Origin: an uncultured Flavobacteriales bacterium
GTDB lineage: Bacteria; Bacteroidota; Bacteroidia; Flavobacteriales; JBLHRE01
NCBI GenBank assembly: GCA_937139155.1
Contig: CAKZPI010000001.1
Location: 62,001-126,000 of the forward strand
Length of the DNA: 64,000 bases
Direction of reading: 5' to 3'
Part shown: positions 41,260-51,391 of the stretch, piece by piece
How positions within the stretch are numbered: position 1 is the first letter of the stretch
Layout: each line of letters begins with the position of its first letter
Notes under the pieces: model-generated
Seen by the model: the letters and a program-made list of their open reading frames with translations, nothing else
What the model was told of the DNA's origin: nothing
Database searches by the model: none
Program-made: the position numbers and the translations under genes

Positions 41260-41715
41260 ATGAAAGTTAAAGTTTTTAATATCCGCTTAGAAAAAGAGTT
41301 TCAAGAACAAGACGAACAAACTCTAAATGCTTTCCTGGCACAAGTAATCATGAAGAAATCGAGTACCAGCTTGGTTCAGACAGATCCGCCCTTTTGGTCA
41401 GTAATTATTCATTATTTAGAGCCTAATGGGGAAATACCAGAAAACCAAAGCGTACCTAGACCCAAGGTGAAAATTTTAGAGGAAGACCTCAGCACCAAGG
41501 AACGTGAGCTGGTAGGTTTTATTAAAAAATGGCGAAGTGATAAATCAAGTTTGGAAGGCATTCCTCCCTACATGATTTTATCGAATCAAGCCATTTATTC
41601 CTTGGTTAAATCAAGGCCTGAAAGCCTGGCTGAAATGGAACATGTGCATGGATTTGGGGAAAGGAAGGTTGAAGTTTATGGAGATGATTTATTGTCAATT
41701 CTAAATACTGTATGA
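41260..41715 (+). CDS. Stand-alone HRDC-domain protein
   Basis: KERELVGFIKKWRSDKSSLEGIPPYMILSNQAIYSLVKSRPESLAEMEHVHGFGERKVEVYGDDLLSIL. Confidence 0.85.
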   Translation: MKVKVFNIRLEKEFQEQDEQTLNAFLAQVIMKKSSTSLVQTDPPFWSVIIHYLEPNGEIPENQSVPRPKVKILEEDLSTKERELVGFIKKWRSDKSSLEGIPPYMILSNQAIYSLVKSRPESLAEMEHVHGFGERKVEVYGDDLLSILNTV

Positions 41716-43463
41716 TGAAAACCACCCGTGAACAAGAGCATATTATACAAGTTAGGGGAGATGCTAAAATCAATGCAGTGGCTGGTTCAGGAAAAACCAC
41801 AACCCTTATTGAGCTTGCCAAAACCCGACCCAAAAGCCATAGAATTCTTTACCTAGCCTTTAATAAATCAGTGAAAACTGAAGCCCTGGTAAAGTTTGCC
41901 AAGGCTGGATTGAATCAAGTGAAGATAGAAACGGCCCATTCCATGGCTTACCGGGCCGTTGTTCCTAAAAACAATTATGAGGTATCAAACCAAGGGTATA
42001 AACATTCAGAATTGGTTGAGGTCTTAGGCTTGTCCTCGTCTGGAAAGAATTTTACCGAATACATTCTTGCGGATCATGTTTTGAGGTATTCGGCATTGTT
42101 TTGCAACAAAACTACTAGCAGCATTGCTGAGCTTGATTATTTAAGTACCATTTCTGACCCAAAGGCAAAGGCTTTTGCCAAGAATCATTTCGGTGCCATT
42201 CAGAAGCTGACCAGAGTTTTTATGGCTAAAATGAACGAAGGTTCCATACCCATAACCCATGATTTTTACCTGAAGAAATTCCAGCTTTCAAAGCCTGTGC
42301 TTCCCTACGATATGATTCTCTTTGACGAAGGACAAGACGCATCTCCGGTCATGCTGAATATTTTCCTGAATCAGGATGCAGAAAAGATCATTGTTGGGGA
42401 TAGCCACCAACAAATTTACTCTTGGCGATTTGCTGAAAATGCATTGGAAACCACAAAATTCCCTTCTTATAGCCTTAGTCAAAGTTTCCGTTTTTCTGAT
42501 GAAATTGCAGACTTAGCCAATAAGGTTTTGGCCTTGAAATCACAACTTGGCAGAAAGCTTGACCTTTCCATTAAGGGCTTAAAAGACCCTCCTTTAAAAG
42601 AAGGTCAAAAAGCAATAATTGCCCGCACCAATTTAGGTTTGCTAAAGCGGGCCATTGAATTGGTTTATGAGGGGAAAGAGGTGGAGAAAATCTATTTTGA
42701 AGGTAATTTCAACTCGTATACCTATGCTGACAGCGGCACTTCCCTATACGATGTTCTAAGCCTTTATCAGGGAAGAAAAAACAAGATTCGCGATAAGCTG
42801 ATTAAGCGGATGCCAGATATGCAAGGTCTTGAAGAATACATCAAGAAAACCGGGGATATTCAATTATCTATGATGGCTGAGATCGTTCGAAAGTATAAAT
42901 CGAAGATTCCTAAAATTCTGAAAACCATTAAAGACAGTCATCTTAAGGACTCAGATAAGCCAAAGGCGGAAATCATTTTTTCAACCGTACATAGGGCCAA
43001 GGGAATGGAATATGAGGAGGTTGAACTCATTCCGGATTTTTTAACCGAGGAAAATCTGAATTCAATTTTGGAAGAGGGCGAATTAAACCCACTGGACCGA
43101 AACAAGCTAAACGAGGAGATTAACCTGCTTTATGTGGCCATTACCCGTACCCGGGGTAAACTTAAACTTCATGAATCGTTGGTTCCGGAGGGGTTTAAGG
43201 CAAATAAATATGTTGAGGTAATTCTGGATGAAGAATCAAAAGATGCTGATTTCTTTGAACTGGAGGAGAACGGTTACTCTGAGATTAGAAAAAAGCATAA
43301 ACTAGCCTATCGTCCGTGGACCCCTGAGCAAGACGAGGAGTTAACCATTCTTTTTTGTGAGGGAGCTAGGGTAAAGGAAATTGCCGAGCATTTTGGACGA
43401 ACCCATGGAGCCATTCGATCTAGAATAAAAAAGCTGGAATTATTGGAGTTATACGGGTCTTGA
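41712..43463 (+). CDS. UvrD/Fbh1-like superfamily I helicase with C-terminal Myb/SANT-like HTH
   Basis: INAVAGSGKTTTLIELAK (Walker A), MILFDEGQDASPVML (Walker B), VGDSHQQIYSWRFA, IIFSTVHRAKGMEYEEVELI, LLYVAITRTRGKL; C-terminus WTPEQDEELTILFCEGARVKEIAEHFGRTHGAIRSRIKKLELL. Confidence 0.9.
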   Translation: MMKTTREQEHIIQVRGDAKINAVAGSGKTTTLIELAKTRPKSHRILYLAFNKSVKTEALVKFAKAGLNQVKIETAHSMAYRAVVPKNNYEVSNQGYKHSELVEVLGLSSSGKNFTEYILADHVLRYSALFCNKTTSSIAELDYLSTISDPKAKAFAKNHFGAIQKLTRVFMAKMNEGSIPITHDFYLKKFQLSKPVLPYDMILFDEGQDASPVMLNIFLNQDAEKIIVGDSHQQIYSWRFAENALETTKFPSYSLSQSFRFSDEIADLANKVLALKSQLGRKLDLSIKGLKDPPLKEGQKAIIARTNLGLLKRAIELVYEGKEVEKIYFEGNFNSYTYADSGTSLYDVLSLYQGRKNKIRDKLIKRMPDMQGLEEYIKKTGDIQLSMMAEIVRKYKSKIPKILKTIKDSHLKDSDKPKAEIIFSTVHRAKGMEYEEVELIPDFLTEENLNSILEEGELNPLDRNKLNEEINLLYVAITRTRGKLKLHESLVPEGFKANKYVEVILDEESKDADFFELEENGYSEIRKKHKLAYRPWTPEQDEELTILFCEGARVKEIAEHFGRTHGAIRSRIKKLELLELYGS

Positions 43464-43465
43464 GT

Positions 43466-44716
43466 TTATTCGAAGCGGATGGCTTTAACGGGTTGAATCT
43501 TGCTAATATAACCTGAGGGTATCCAAAGCATAATCAGGGTAATAATTCCCGTTCCAAGGTTGATTCCAAAGAACCAAAACCAGGGGAAGCTAATGGGAAC
43601 ATGATCTACATAATAGGTGCCCGGATCTAGTTTAATGAGTTCAAATTGGTGCTGAATCAGAATAAGTCCGAGCCCAATAAGGTTGCCCCAAATCATGCCT
43701 CGGGCCAAAAGGCTCATTCCTTGATTTAGGAATAAAACCCGAATGAATTTTTTTTCAGCTCCCAAGGCTTTTAAGGTGCCAATCATGGGCGTGCGCTCAA
43801 TCATTAAAATGAGTAGGGTGGTAATCATATTAATGCCGGCTACCAAGATCATAATGATTAAAACCACCAGAATATTCAGGTCGAACAATTCAATCCATTG
43901 AAAGACTTGAGGGTATTTGCGCTCAATGGATTCAGCCTTTACCAGAAAGGATGTTTTTTGATGGAGAAGTATTTCAGCCTCTTCCATTTGGTTGGGGTTG
44001 TGAAGTCGTATTTCCAGCCCTCCAATTTCTTCCTCCTGCCAAAGGTTGAGTTTACGGAGTCCAGCAAGTTTTCCTACTACCAAAGATTCATCCATAAAGT
44101 CCATACCTGTTTCAAAAATCCCAACCAGTTTAAAGGTTCGAACCCTTGGTTTTGAACGAGATCCGGAATTAATGTAAATGGCAATTTTTTCCCCTAGGTC
44201 AATTTGTAAACGGTTTGCCAAATATTCCGAAACCATGATTTCATAAGGAAGGCTATCCGCTTGAGCGGGAATATTTCCTCGGATCAAGTAGTTTGAATAA
44301 TTTGAGAAATCAGAGTCAAGTCCCTTAAATACGATGCCTTCAAATTCCTTTTTTGACTTGGCAATTCCAGCCAAGGTTCCGTAGGGCTCTACGCTCTTAA
44401 TTAAATTAGGATGGGCTTCTAGTAGATCTTCTTCAATGGCTTCAGAAAGCAGAAAAGGGGGAGTGGTTTGCCCATCGGAATCCTTATAGGCGGTAATTTG
44501 AATATGCCCCGATAAATCGGAAACCTTATTTCGAATGGCCTCTTGAAGTCCGATGCCGGTTGCTGCGGCAATAATCATAACCACCATTCCAAGAGCTACA
44601 GAGGCTGTTGCAATGCGGATTATGGGTCCGGTTACTGAGCCCGATTTCTGGCTAGACCTTAGCCTTTGAAGAAAAAATAAAATGGTTTCTCGCATGGATG
44701 CTTTATCGAATGACAA
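43466..44716 (-). CDS. LolE/FtsX-family ABC transporter permease
   Basis: IRIATASVALGMVVMIIAAATGIGLQEAIRNKVSDLSGHIQIT; C-terminal TM helices with IERTPMIGTLKALGAEKKFIRVLFL. Confidence 0.85.
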   Translation of the reverse strand: MSFDKASMRETILFFLQRLRSSQKSGSVTGPIIRIATASVALGMVVMIIAAATGIGLQEAIRNKVSDLSGHIQITAYKDSDGQTTPPFLLSEAIEEDLLEAHPNLIKSVEPYGTLAGIAKSKKEFEGIVFKGLDSDFSNYSNYLIRGNIPAQADSLPYEIMVSEYLANRLQIDLGEKIAIYINSGSRSKPRVRTFKLVGIFETGMDFMDESLVVGKLAGLRKLNLWQEEEIGGLEIRLHNPNQMEEAEILLHQKTSFLVKAESIERKYPQVFQWIELFDLNILVVLIIMILVAGINMITTLLILMIERTPMIGTLKALGAEKKFIRVLFLNQGMSLLARGMIWGNLIGLGLILIQHQFELIKLDPGTYYVDHVPISFPWFWFFGINLGTGIITLIMLWIPSGYISKIQPVKAIRFE

Positions 44717-47700
44717 AAATGCTAAAAACCAATTTCTTTTTCCTACCCGTAAGCATGTCTCGATAAATTAAAATACTCGGGTAAGGGCCCATGGGAACCA
44801 TATTTCCTTTTAAGTCATTTCCTTCCCACGAAAGCTCGTCACCGGTTTGGAAATAGACTTGCTCTCCCCAACGGTTGAAGATCCTCCATTGAACATCATA
44901 AACTCCCGCCAGGAAAAAGGTGTATCGGTCGTTTATTCCATCTCCATTTGGAGAAAAAGCGGTTGGGACATGAAGCACGGGTTCTGGTTCAATGCAAATG
45001 GTATCTCTAAAAACAGATTCGCAGCCAGCTTGGTTATAAATTACAAGTTCAAGGGCGTAGGTTCCAGTGTCTGAAAATTCGTGAATGGGTGAAGACCCCG
45101 GGGTGTAAGGAATGGAGTCACCTTCGCCGAAATACCAGTAACCAGTTACACCTCCGGTAGAAAAGTCGAACATTTGAATTTCCCCCTCAGCTGTATTAAT
45201 GCAGGGCCGATTGGGAAATTTTGTAAAGGCTGCATTGATGTACGGATGACTAATAATTTCAACGGTATCGAATCCTTCACAACCGGTTTGAGTATCTTGA
45301 ATATAAACTGAATAAGTTCCTGGCCTTCCAAAAACCGTATCTCCGGTTTGAACAGGGTTGGTATTCCAAGTGTATTGATAATTGCTCCCCCCGCTAATGG
45401 TTGCATACCCAGAGTCAGCATAACAAATGGTCGGACCCGGATTTCCTTGACTTGATATTTCAGGATGAACCTCTTGCCTTAAGTTCACCTGAATAGGATC
45501 TGAGCAATTGTCTGAAACTGTAATGGTATAAGTGGTGGTGATGGACGGGTTAACCCAAACTGAATCGTTGGTTCCTAGCCCATGCGACCAAGAGTAGAAA
45601 TAGGGCCCTCCGTTTCCTGAAAACCCTGAAACGGAAAGGAGAGAGGAGTCTCGCGGACAAATTGTATCGGTATTGGTTTGGGCAAAAGCTTGAAGGGGCG
45701 AACCTACATTTACCTGAACATCCATGCTATCCACGCAAGTACCGTTGGTTACCAAGTATTGCAGGGTATGGGTTCCGGTTCCCGCGGAAGCGGGATAAAA
45801 AACATTGTTAGACACTCCAGGACCGGAAAGGGTGCCTCCAGAAGGAGAGAAATTTAAGCTTCTTCCTTGTGATGAATAGCAATGGTTAAGTTGAACCGAA
45901 GAAGCATCCAAAATGGGAAAGGCATCCACTTGTATTTGTATGGAATCAATGCAGTTGGCTTGGTTTTCGTAGGTTACCCAATGATTTCCTGGTCCGGCCT
46001 GAAAGGGGTCAAAAGTTCCGTTTTGGGCATCGGTGATACCTAGTCCAGCCCAGATTCCACCTTGAGGGGAAGCCTGGAGATTAACGGGATTATCATATTC
46101 ACAAAGGGCTGGTTGAGGACTAAGACTTGGTTGCGGGTGGATGACCACCACCATTGAGTCCATGCAGCCATTGGCATCGTAATCTAGCTGGAAGGTGCCA
46201 ACCCCGGCAATTTGAGGGTCAAATTCACCAGGAAACTGAGGCGATGTAACCCCTGGTCCGGTCCAAGTTCCGTTTCCGGGATGTCTTCCTGTATTTGCAG
46301 TATTCAGTAAAATTGGGTTATCGTCTATGCAAAAATGCAAGGTGTCCATGGCAACCACGGTTTCTCGGATATAAATAAGGGTGGTATCTGAGCAGCCAAA
46401 AGCATAATAAACCACGGTGTCATTTGCGTTTCCTCCAGCCCAAGATGGATCGTAAACCCCATTAATAGAATCGACCACCCCGTTTCCTTCCCAATATCCA
46501 CCTGCAGGAATGGGAGCCCGCATGGTAATCAATCCTGAATTGGGGCAGTAAACCTCAAGAGAGCCTACGTCAATGTCTACCACTTCAATTTCAAAGGTAT
46601 CCCTACAACCCACCACATCGTAATAAATTTGGTGGGTACCAATACCCGCTTGAACCGGATTAAAGAGTCCTGTTGAAGGTTGAGTACCAGGGCCAGTATA
46701 TAAGCCGCCAGCGGGGCTCATGTTTAGAAAGAATGCCGGATTGTTTATGCAGGTTGAATCAGGCCCAGGATAAGAAATGGTGTCTACGGAAACCGTAATT
46801 GAGTCATGGCAGTTTCCTAAGTGATAGGCAATTTGGTACACCCCAGGCACTGCTGGATTAAACATTCCAGAGCTATCCGTAAAGGGTCCGATAAAATACC
46901 CACCAGGAGGCGAGGTGCCCCCAAGTTGAAAGGGAGGTTCTCCAGGGCAACTGGCTCGATTCGGGCCTGGGTTTAGATTGAAAACCGAAATCTGCATGGA
47001 ATCCGAACATCCATTCACAGAATAATAAACATAATGATCTCCCGGACCTGGAATGCTTGGGTCAAAGCTTCCAATAGGGTCAATAATTCCCACCCCAGTC
47101 CAGGTTCCATTTGAAGGAGCTCCGTGGGTCAAATTCAAAAGGCCATTATTCGTGCACCAAACCGTATCGGGTCCGGCCTCAGGATAGGGGATTTCAAAAA
47201 TGGAAATATGGGCGGTATCGTTTGGGTTTCCCTTGGTATCACTGAGTACCACGTAAAAGCTTGTATCGCCATTTAGGCAAATGCTATGAGGTCCACGGGT
47301 AGAGGGTAAACCATTTGACCAGGTATAGGTAAGGTTGCAGTCGCCACCTTGTCCAAAAGCCATAACCGTTGTACATCCACCTTCACAAATACTGTCAGAG
47401 GCCGCCACAATGTTTACGGAAAGCGGACAATCGTCAATGCCAAAGGTGCCCGGAATTTGAAAATCGTAAACACTGTCACAAACATCAGCAATGGAAAGGT
47501 CATAGTCTAAAAGAAAATTTCCGCAATCTCCGAAGGAATTGCTGAGGTCTAATTGTATCACCCGGGTAGAATCATTGGAGCAGTTTAAAGGGGAGGCTCC
47601 AGTTACGCTTGGTGGGTTTACCCCAGAAAGGCTAAAAGCCGAGGGGTAAATGGAATCACAGTGTACCGTTGTATCTAAATAAACTAATACTTGATTTGAA

Positions 47701-48164
47701 GAGCAGGAGGCTTGAATTGAGTCTATGCTCGGCGGAATGGGAGGTCGAACCGTAGTTGACCAAGCCGCTTCCCAGCCCCCACAGGCTAGGTTGGCATCTG
47801 ATTTAAAATGAATGGTAAGGTAACCAGAATTGGCAATGATTACCGGAGGGTTTGTAGTTCCGGAATGCGGACCAAAAATAAGGGGTGAATTCACATCGGG
47901 TCCGTCAAAAAAACGAAGGGTATCTATTCCGAATTCTGAACAGAATTGGGTGAAAATCATGCGTATTTCAGTGGCTTGCGGAATAGCAATGGTAAAGGTT
48001 AAATCTTCATTGTGGTCGTAGTTGCCCGAGGGCATTCCCGCATCTGAATCCAGAAATATTCCATCGCAATCACTTACCACCCCATTGAACATATTGTATG
48101 TGTTCTGGGCAAGGGCTCCCAAGGATAAGGATAAAAGAGCTGCTATGGAGATTAGCCGTATCAT
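44703..48164 (-). CDS. CUB-domain, multi-repeat surface protein with T9SS type B (gliding motility-associated) C-terminal domain
   Basis: CUB-like N-terminus (CDGIFLDSDAGMPSGNYDHNEDLTFTI...RFFDGPDVNSPLI); seven ~70-aa GG-x-GPG-FDP-AG-GC-DS repeats; VPTAFSPNGDGINDRYTFFLAGVYDVQWRIFNRWGEQVYFQ. Confidence 0.85.
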   Translation of the reverse strand: MIRLISIAALLSLSLGALAQNTYNMFNGVVSDCDGIFLDSDAGMPSGNYDHNEDLTFTIAIPQATEIRMIFTQFCSEFGIDTLRFFDGPDVNSPLIFGPHSGTTNPPVIIANSGYLTIHFKSDANLACGGWEAAWSTTVRPPIPPSIDSIQASCSSNQVLVYLDTTVHCDSIYPSAFSLSGVNPPSVTGASPLNCSNDSTRVIQLDLSNSFGDCGNFLLDYDLSIADVCDSVYDFQIPGTFGIDDCPLSVNIVAASDSICEGGCTTVMAFGQGGDCNLTYTWSNGLPSTRGPHSICLNGDTSFYVVLSDTKGNPNDTAHISIFEIPYPEAGPDTVWCTNNGLLNLTHGAPSNGTWTGVGIIDPIGSFDPSIPGPGDHYVYYSVNGCSDSMQISVFNLNPGPNRASCPGEPPFQLGGTSPPGGYFIGPFTDSSGMFNPAVPGVYQIAYHLGNCHDSITVSVDTISYPGPDSTCINNPAFFLNMSPAGGLYTGPGTQPSTGLFNPVQAGIGTHQIYYDVVGCRDTFEIEVVDIDVGSLEVYCPNSGLITMRAPIPAGGYWEGNGVVDSINGVYDPSWAGGNANDTVVYYAFGCSDTTLIYIRETVVAMDTLHFCIDDNPILLNTANTGRHPGNGTWTGPGVTSPQFPGEFDPQIAGVGTFQLDYDANGCMDSMVVVIHPQPSLSPQPALCEYDNPVNLQASPQGGIWAGLGITDAQNGTFDPFQAGPGNHWVTYENQANCIDSIQIQVDAFPILDASSVQLNHCYSSQGRSLNFSPSGGTLSGPGVSNNVFYPASAGTGTHTLQYLVTNGTCVDSMDVQVNVGSPLQAFAQTNTDTICPRDSSLLSVSGFSGNGGPYFYSWSHGLGTNDSVWVNPSITTTYTITVSDNCSDPIQVNLRQEVHPEISSQGNPGPTICYADSGYATISGGSNYQYTWNTNPVQTGDTVFGRPGTYSVYIQDTQTGCEGFDTVEIISHPYINAAFTKFPNRPCINTAEGEIQMFDFSTGGVTGYWYFGEGDSIPYTPGSSPIHEFSDTGTYALELVIYNQAGCESVFRDTICIEPEPVLHVPTAFSPNGDGINDRYTFFLAGVYDVQWRIFNRWGEQVYFQTGDELSWEGNDLKGNMVPMGPYPSILIYRDMLTGRKKKLVFSIFVIR

Positions 48165-48601
48165 TCCCGGTTAATGGTGATCAGCGGAGTAATTACCTCG
48201 TTGCTCCAGTTTCCATTTCGGTCTTTAATCTTAATTCGAAACCGAGTGGTTTCTTGGTCGGCTGTTGAGCTTAATACAAAAGTTCCTGAAAGGTTTACGG
48301 TTAATTCACCCTGAATGGAAATCTTTTCTCCTGGAGGAGCCAAGGGTTGAACATGGTACCAATCCGGAGATGAGAGGCGGTCATCCCATACCCTCAATGC
48401 ATTTGAGTCAGGATTTGAAAAGCCCAGGTTTCCGTCTCCATCGGTATAGGCCAAAACCACCTTAATTACATCTTGGTATTCAGTGATTTCAGTTGGATGA
48501 ACCGAGACAATGGAGATTTCAGGTTTGTTCGGTAATTCATTTTCTACCGTGCAAGCCCCCAGAAGTCCGATTAAAAAGATTGGCATCAAAATATTCCTCA
48601 T
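48161..48601 (-). CDS. Hypothetical lipoprotein with Ig-like fold
   Basis: MRNILMPIFLIGLLGACTVENE lipobox; ISIVSVHPTEITEYQDVIKVVLAYTDGDGNLGFSNPD. Confidence 0.65.
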   Translation of the reverse strand: MRNILMPIFLIGLLGACTVENELPNKPEISIVSVHPTEITEYQDVIKVVLAYTDGDGNLGFSNPDSNALRVWDDRLSSPDWYHVQPLAPPGEKISIQGELTVNLSGTFVLSSTADQETTRFRIKIKDRNGNWSNEVITPLITINRE

Positions 48602-49545
48602 GGCTTCCGAATTAAAGATGCATAATCCTTGAAGGTAGAAAAACTTCCGTTGGAAGGAATTTCGGTTTGGCTTGGGTTAGAGTCTTGAACATAAACTCTC
48701 ATATAAAGAGGGGTAAGGGTATCTGCCACCAAGGTTTGTGGATTTACCGTGATTTTATGATGGTAATTTACTTGTCCGCCAAAATACCCAGCCTCTATAA
48801 CTGGGTTTTGGAGAATGTTCAAGGATTGAGAGGCTTGGTTTCCGAAATCATTGATTCGGTCAGAGAACTTAATTTCGTTCACTTGAAGGTTGGTAGATTG
48901 GGTAGAGTCATCCTCGAAGGCGAAATATAATTCGAGGCTATTTGCCTGCATAGGAACCTCAAGGGCCCCAGAAGTGTTTTCGCGGGAAACTGGGGTAGAG
49001 CTCCCATCGGCGTAAGCCAAAACCCCCACAAGCTTAGGAGCCTTATTGCCTAAGCTTGGATGATCTCCATAAATGTCTTTTGCTCCGGCGTTGATCCAGT
49101 CTTGAATATAACCAATGTATTTGTTTCTATGGGTTCCCCAATCAGAGTCAGGATCAACTACAATGGGCATTTGGTCTTCAACCCCATCCATTTTTCCATT
49201 CAACCGCTCCATTAATAAACTTTGATTGGCAGAACCTGGCATCACCCGGTAGGTGTATGTGCCCTGGTTGTTATTTTTAATAATTGGATGATACACCAAG
49301 GACTCATAAGAAGAATATAAGCTGGAAAAATCTGGTTCAAAGGTTCCATCATGGCAACCTGAATTGCTGCAAGTTGGCTTGAAGATTTTATAATGCAAAT
49401 AGGTAAAGGTGGTGGGATCCAGGGTGTCTTCTGGGTTTATTTGAATGCTGTCTTGGTCATTATTCTGATCAAAAGGATTGTCAGTAGACTTCTTACAGGA
49501 GAATGCGGCAAGAAATAGGAGAGATATAATAACTAGGTTTCTCAT
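48598..49545 (-). CDS. Lipoprotein with planctomycete cytochrome c-like CX4CH motif
   Basis: MRNLVIISLLFLAAFSCKKS lipobox; FKPTCSNSGCHDGTFEPDF...YIQDWINAGAKD. Confidence 0.6.
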   Translation of the reverse strand: MRNLVIISLLFLAAFSCKKSTDNPFDQNNDQDSIQINPEDTLDPTTFTYLHYKIFKPTCSNSGCHDGTFEPDFSSLYSSYESLVYHPIIKNNNQGTYTYRVMPGSANQSLLMERLNGKMDGVEDQMPIVVDPDSDWGTHRNKYIGYIQDWINAGAKDIYGDHPSLGNKAPKLVGVLAYADGSSTPVSRENTSGALEVPMQANSLELYFAFEDDSTQSTNLQVNEIKFSDRINDFGNQASQSLNILQNPVIEAGYFGGQVNYHHKITVNPQTLVADTLTPLYMRVYVQDSNPSQTEIPSNGSFSTFKDYASLIRKP

Positions 49546-50879
49546 ATTCTATCAAATAAAGATTGTGCCTGAGGGTCTAAGGCTCCGGAGGCTTGAACCT
49601 CTGACTTAAATCCGAGAATTTCAGCAATGGTTAGAACATTGTCTGTGGCCCTTCCCGTAGGGTTTGACTCCGAACCGACCTTTAATCCAGATTGAATGCC
49701 AGGACCGGCCATAAGGGTAAAGATTCGATTTGAATTGCTGTCAGAATGGTCGTATCCAAACCAATCGTTTTCATCAAGAATAGAGTTTGGGTTCGCATTT
49801 CTACCGTGTTCTGGGGTTGCAATAAGGGCGGTTTTATTGGCTAGAACCGGGTGATTTTGAATGAAATTCCAAAGGTGGCCCACGGCGTGGTCTGCCCGGT
49901 GAAGGCTTTGAAGGTAGCCCGTAAAATTACTGTGACAACCGTCAACGGCGCTCATATTCACCACCGTTAATTTCGGAGTGAAATAATCAAGAACAGAGCA
50001 TGCATATCCTAAATTTCTCAGGTCACCATTGTCGTTTACGGGAGGAAAAGGAATGGAAATTTGCCCATTCAAAACCCCATCCATATAGGTTTTGACCATT
50101 TCTCTTTCCTCAAAAGTATTTCCAATATCGGCAAGGGTAAGTCCGCCATTAATTTCCCAATTCTTATTGAGGAAGTTCTTCATGATATCCACATGCCTAA
50201 GCTCCTCTTCGGGGTGGTAAACCTTTGCATTGGCAAGATGTTCTTGGCCGAGGCTACTAAAGGTGGTATTCGGAATGAGCATATTGGCGCCGTACTTAGC
50301 ACCATAGTCTTCATGCACGCTATAATTTAAGAGGGGTACTGAATTGTTGATGGTATTTCCGATGAACCAGGTTTCGGTGGCAGAAGCCCCTAAGTGTTTC
50401 CGGGTGTATTCAAACAGCGTGGGGAATAGGGGCTTTTGTCTTAGCCCTTGGGTTACTGCAGTATTTCCGGTAATGAGGGTGTTTAATCCGCCGTAATGCC
50501 CAGCATTGCTTGCATGAACTTCTGGGAAAAGGGTTCCTTGGCTTTCAAGGCTTTGGCTTAATATAGAAGGAATGGGATTCGAACCACTTGGGCCTACCGA
50601 AGGGTCTGTTCCATAGGCAATTTTAGCAGGAGGAGGATCCCCATTTAACATATTGTACATGATGTTGCCCTCAAAATTCACATTTTGACTGTCGGCAAGG
50701 TATCGTTGCAAAACAGACTCTTGCTGTCTCACTCCCCCTGCAAAAAGAACATAAACCACATATTCGGCCATGGCAGAACCGGTGGAGGCAAACAACCTTC
50801 CTGAAGGCAGGATGTAGGGCATGGTTATGGCTCCGGCCGAAGCTAGAGCAGACTTTTTGATAAAGCTTCTTCTATCCAT
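49542..50879 (-). CDS. DUF1501 / alkaline-phosphatase-like secreted protein with twin-Arg signal
   Basis: MDRRSFIKKSALASAGAITMPYILPSG (RRSFIKK Tat motif); VVNMSAVDGCHSNFTGYLQSLHRADHAVGHLWNFIQ...TALIATPEHGRN. Confidence 0.75.
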   Translation of the reverse strand: MDRRSFIKKSALASAGAITMPYILPSGRLFASTGSAMAEYVVYVLFAGGVRQQESVLQRYLADSQNVNFEGNIMYNMLNGDPPPAKIAYGTDPSVGPSGSNPIPSILSQSLESQGTLFPEVHASNAGHYGGLNTLITGNTAVTQGLRQKPLFPTLFEYTRKHLGASATETWFIGNTINNSVPLLNYSVHEDYGAKYGANMLIPNTTFSSLGQEHLANAKVYHPEEELRHVDIMKNFLNKNWEINGGLTLADIGNTFEEREMVKTYMDGVLNGQISIPFPPVNDNGDLRNLGYACSVLDYFTPKLTVVNMSAVDGCHSNFTGYLQSLHRADHAVGHLWNFIQNHPVLANKTALIATPEHGRNANPNSILDENDWFGYDHSDSNSNRIFTLMAGPGIQSGLKVGSESNPTGRATDNVLTIAEILGFKSEVQASGALDPQAQSLFDRI

Positions 50880-51391
50880 TAGTAGTACTGATATTCATCG
50901 CTCAAGGCAAAGCTGAAATAAATAAGCTCTGCAAACCTTCCTTGGGTATTGGAAGGGGCATTTTGAAGGATGTAATTTCTAAAATAGGTGAGCTCAGCCT
51001 GGGTGGGTTGCCGAACCAAAAATCGTTCGTAGGTTTCCTTGATAAAGCCATCCACATCTGAAAGCATTTCAAAATCAGAAGGAATGATTACCCCGGGTTT
51101 GTTTAGGAAGTTTGAAATGATGACTTCTTGAATGACCCGCTTATCTCCAACCGACTCAATGAGCTTTTGAATTTCAACCAAATCATTTGCCGATAGGGCC
51201 TTTTGGAAAAGGTTTGCATGTAAGATTGCGATGTATTGGGTATTGGTTTTCAGTTTGTCCTTATCGGCTGAAACCAAATACAAATTCTCATTGTTTACCT
51301 CGTAAATTGGCTCTTTTTGGCAAGAAGAAAATAAAATCCCGCCAAGGAAAAGTGTTAAGAAAAATTTAGTCAAAACCTGCATACTCATCAC
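50879..51391 (-). CDS. Lipoprotein with DUF4214-like C-terminus
   Basis: LFLGGILFSSCQKE lipobox; FIKETYERFLVRQPTQAELTYFRNYIL...FSFALSDEYQYY. Confidence 0.6.
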   Translation of the reverse strand: MMSMQVLTKFFLTLFLGGILFSSCQKEPIYEVNNENLYLVSADKDKLKTNTQYIAILHANLFQKALSANDLVEIQKLIESVGDKRVIQEVIISNFLNKPGVIIPSDFEMLSDVDGFIKETYERFLVRQPTQAELTYFRNYILQNAPSNTQGRFAELIYFSFALSDEYQYY

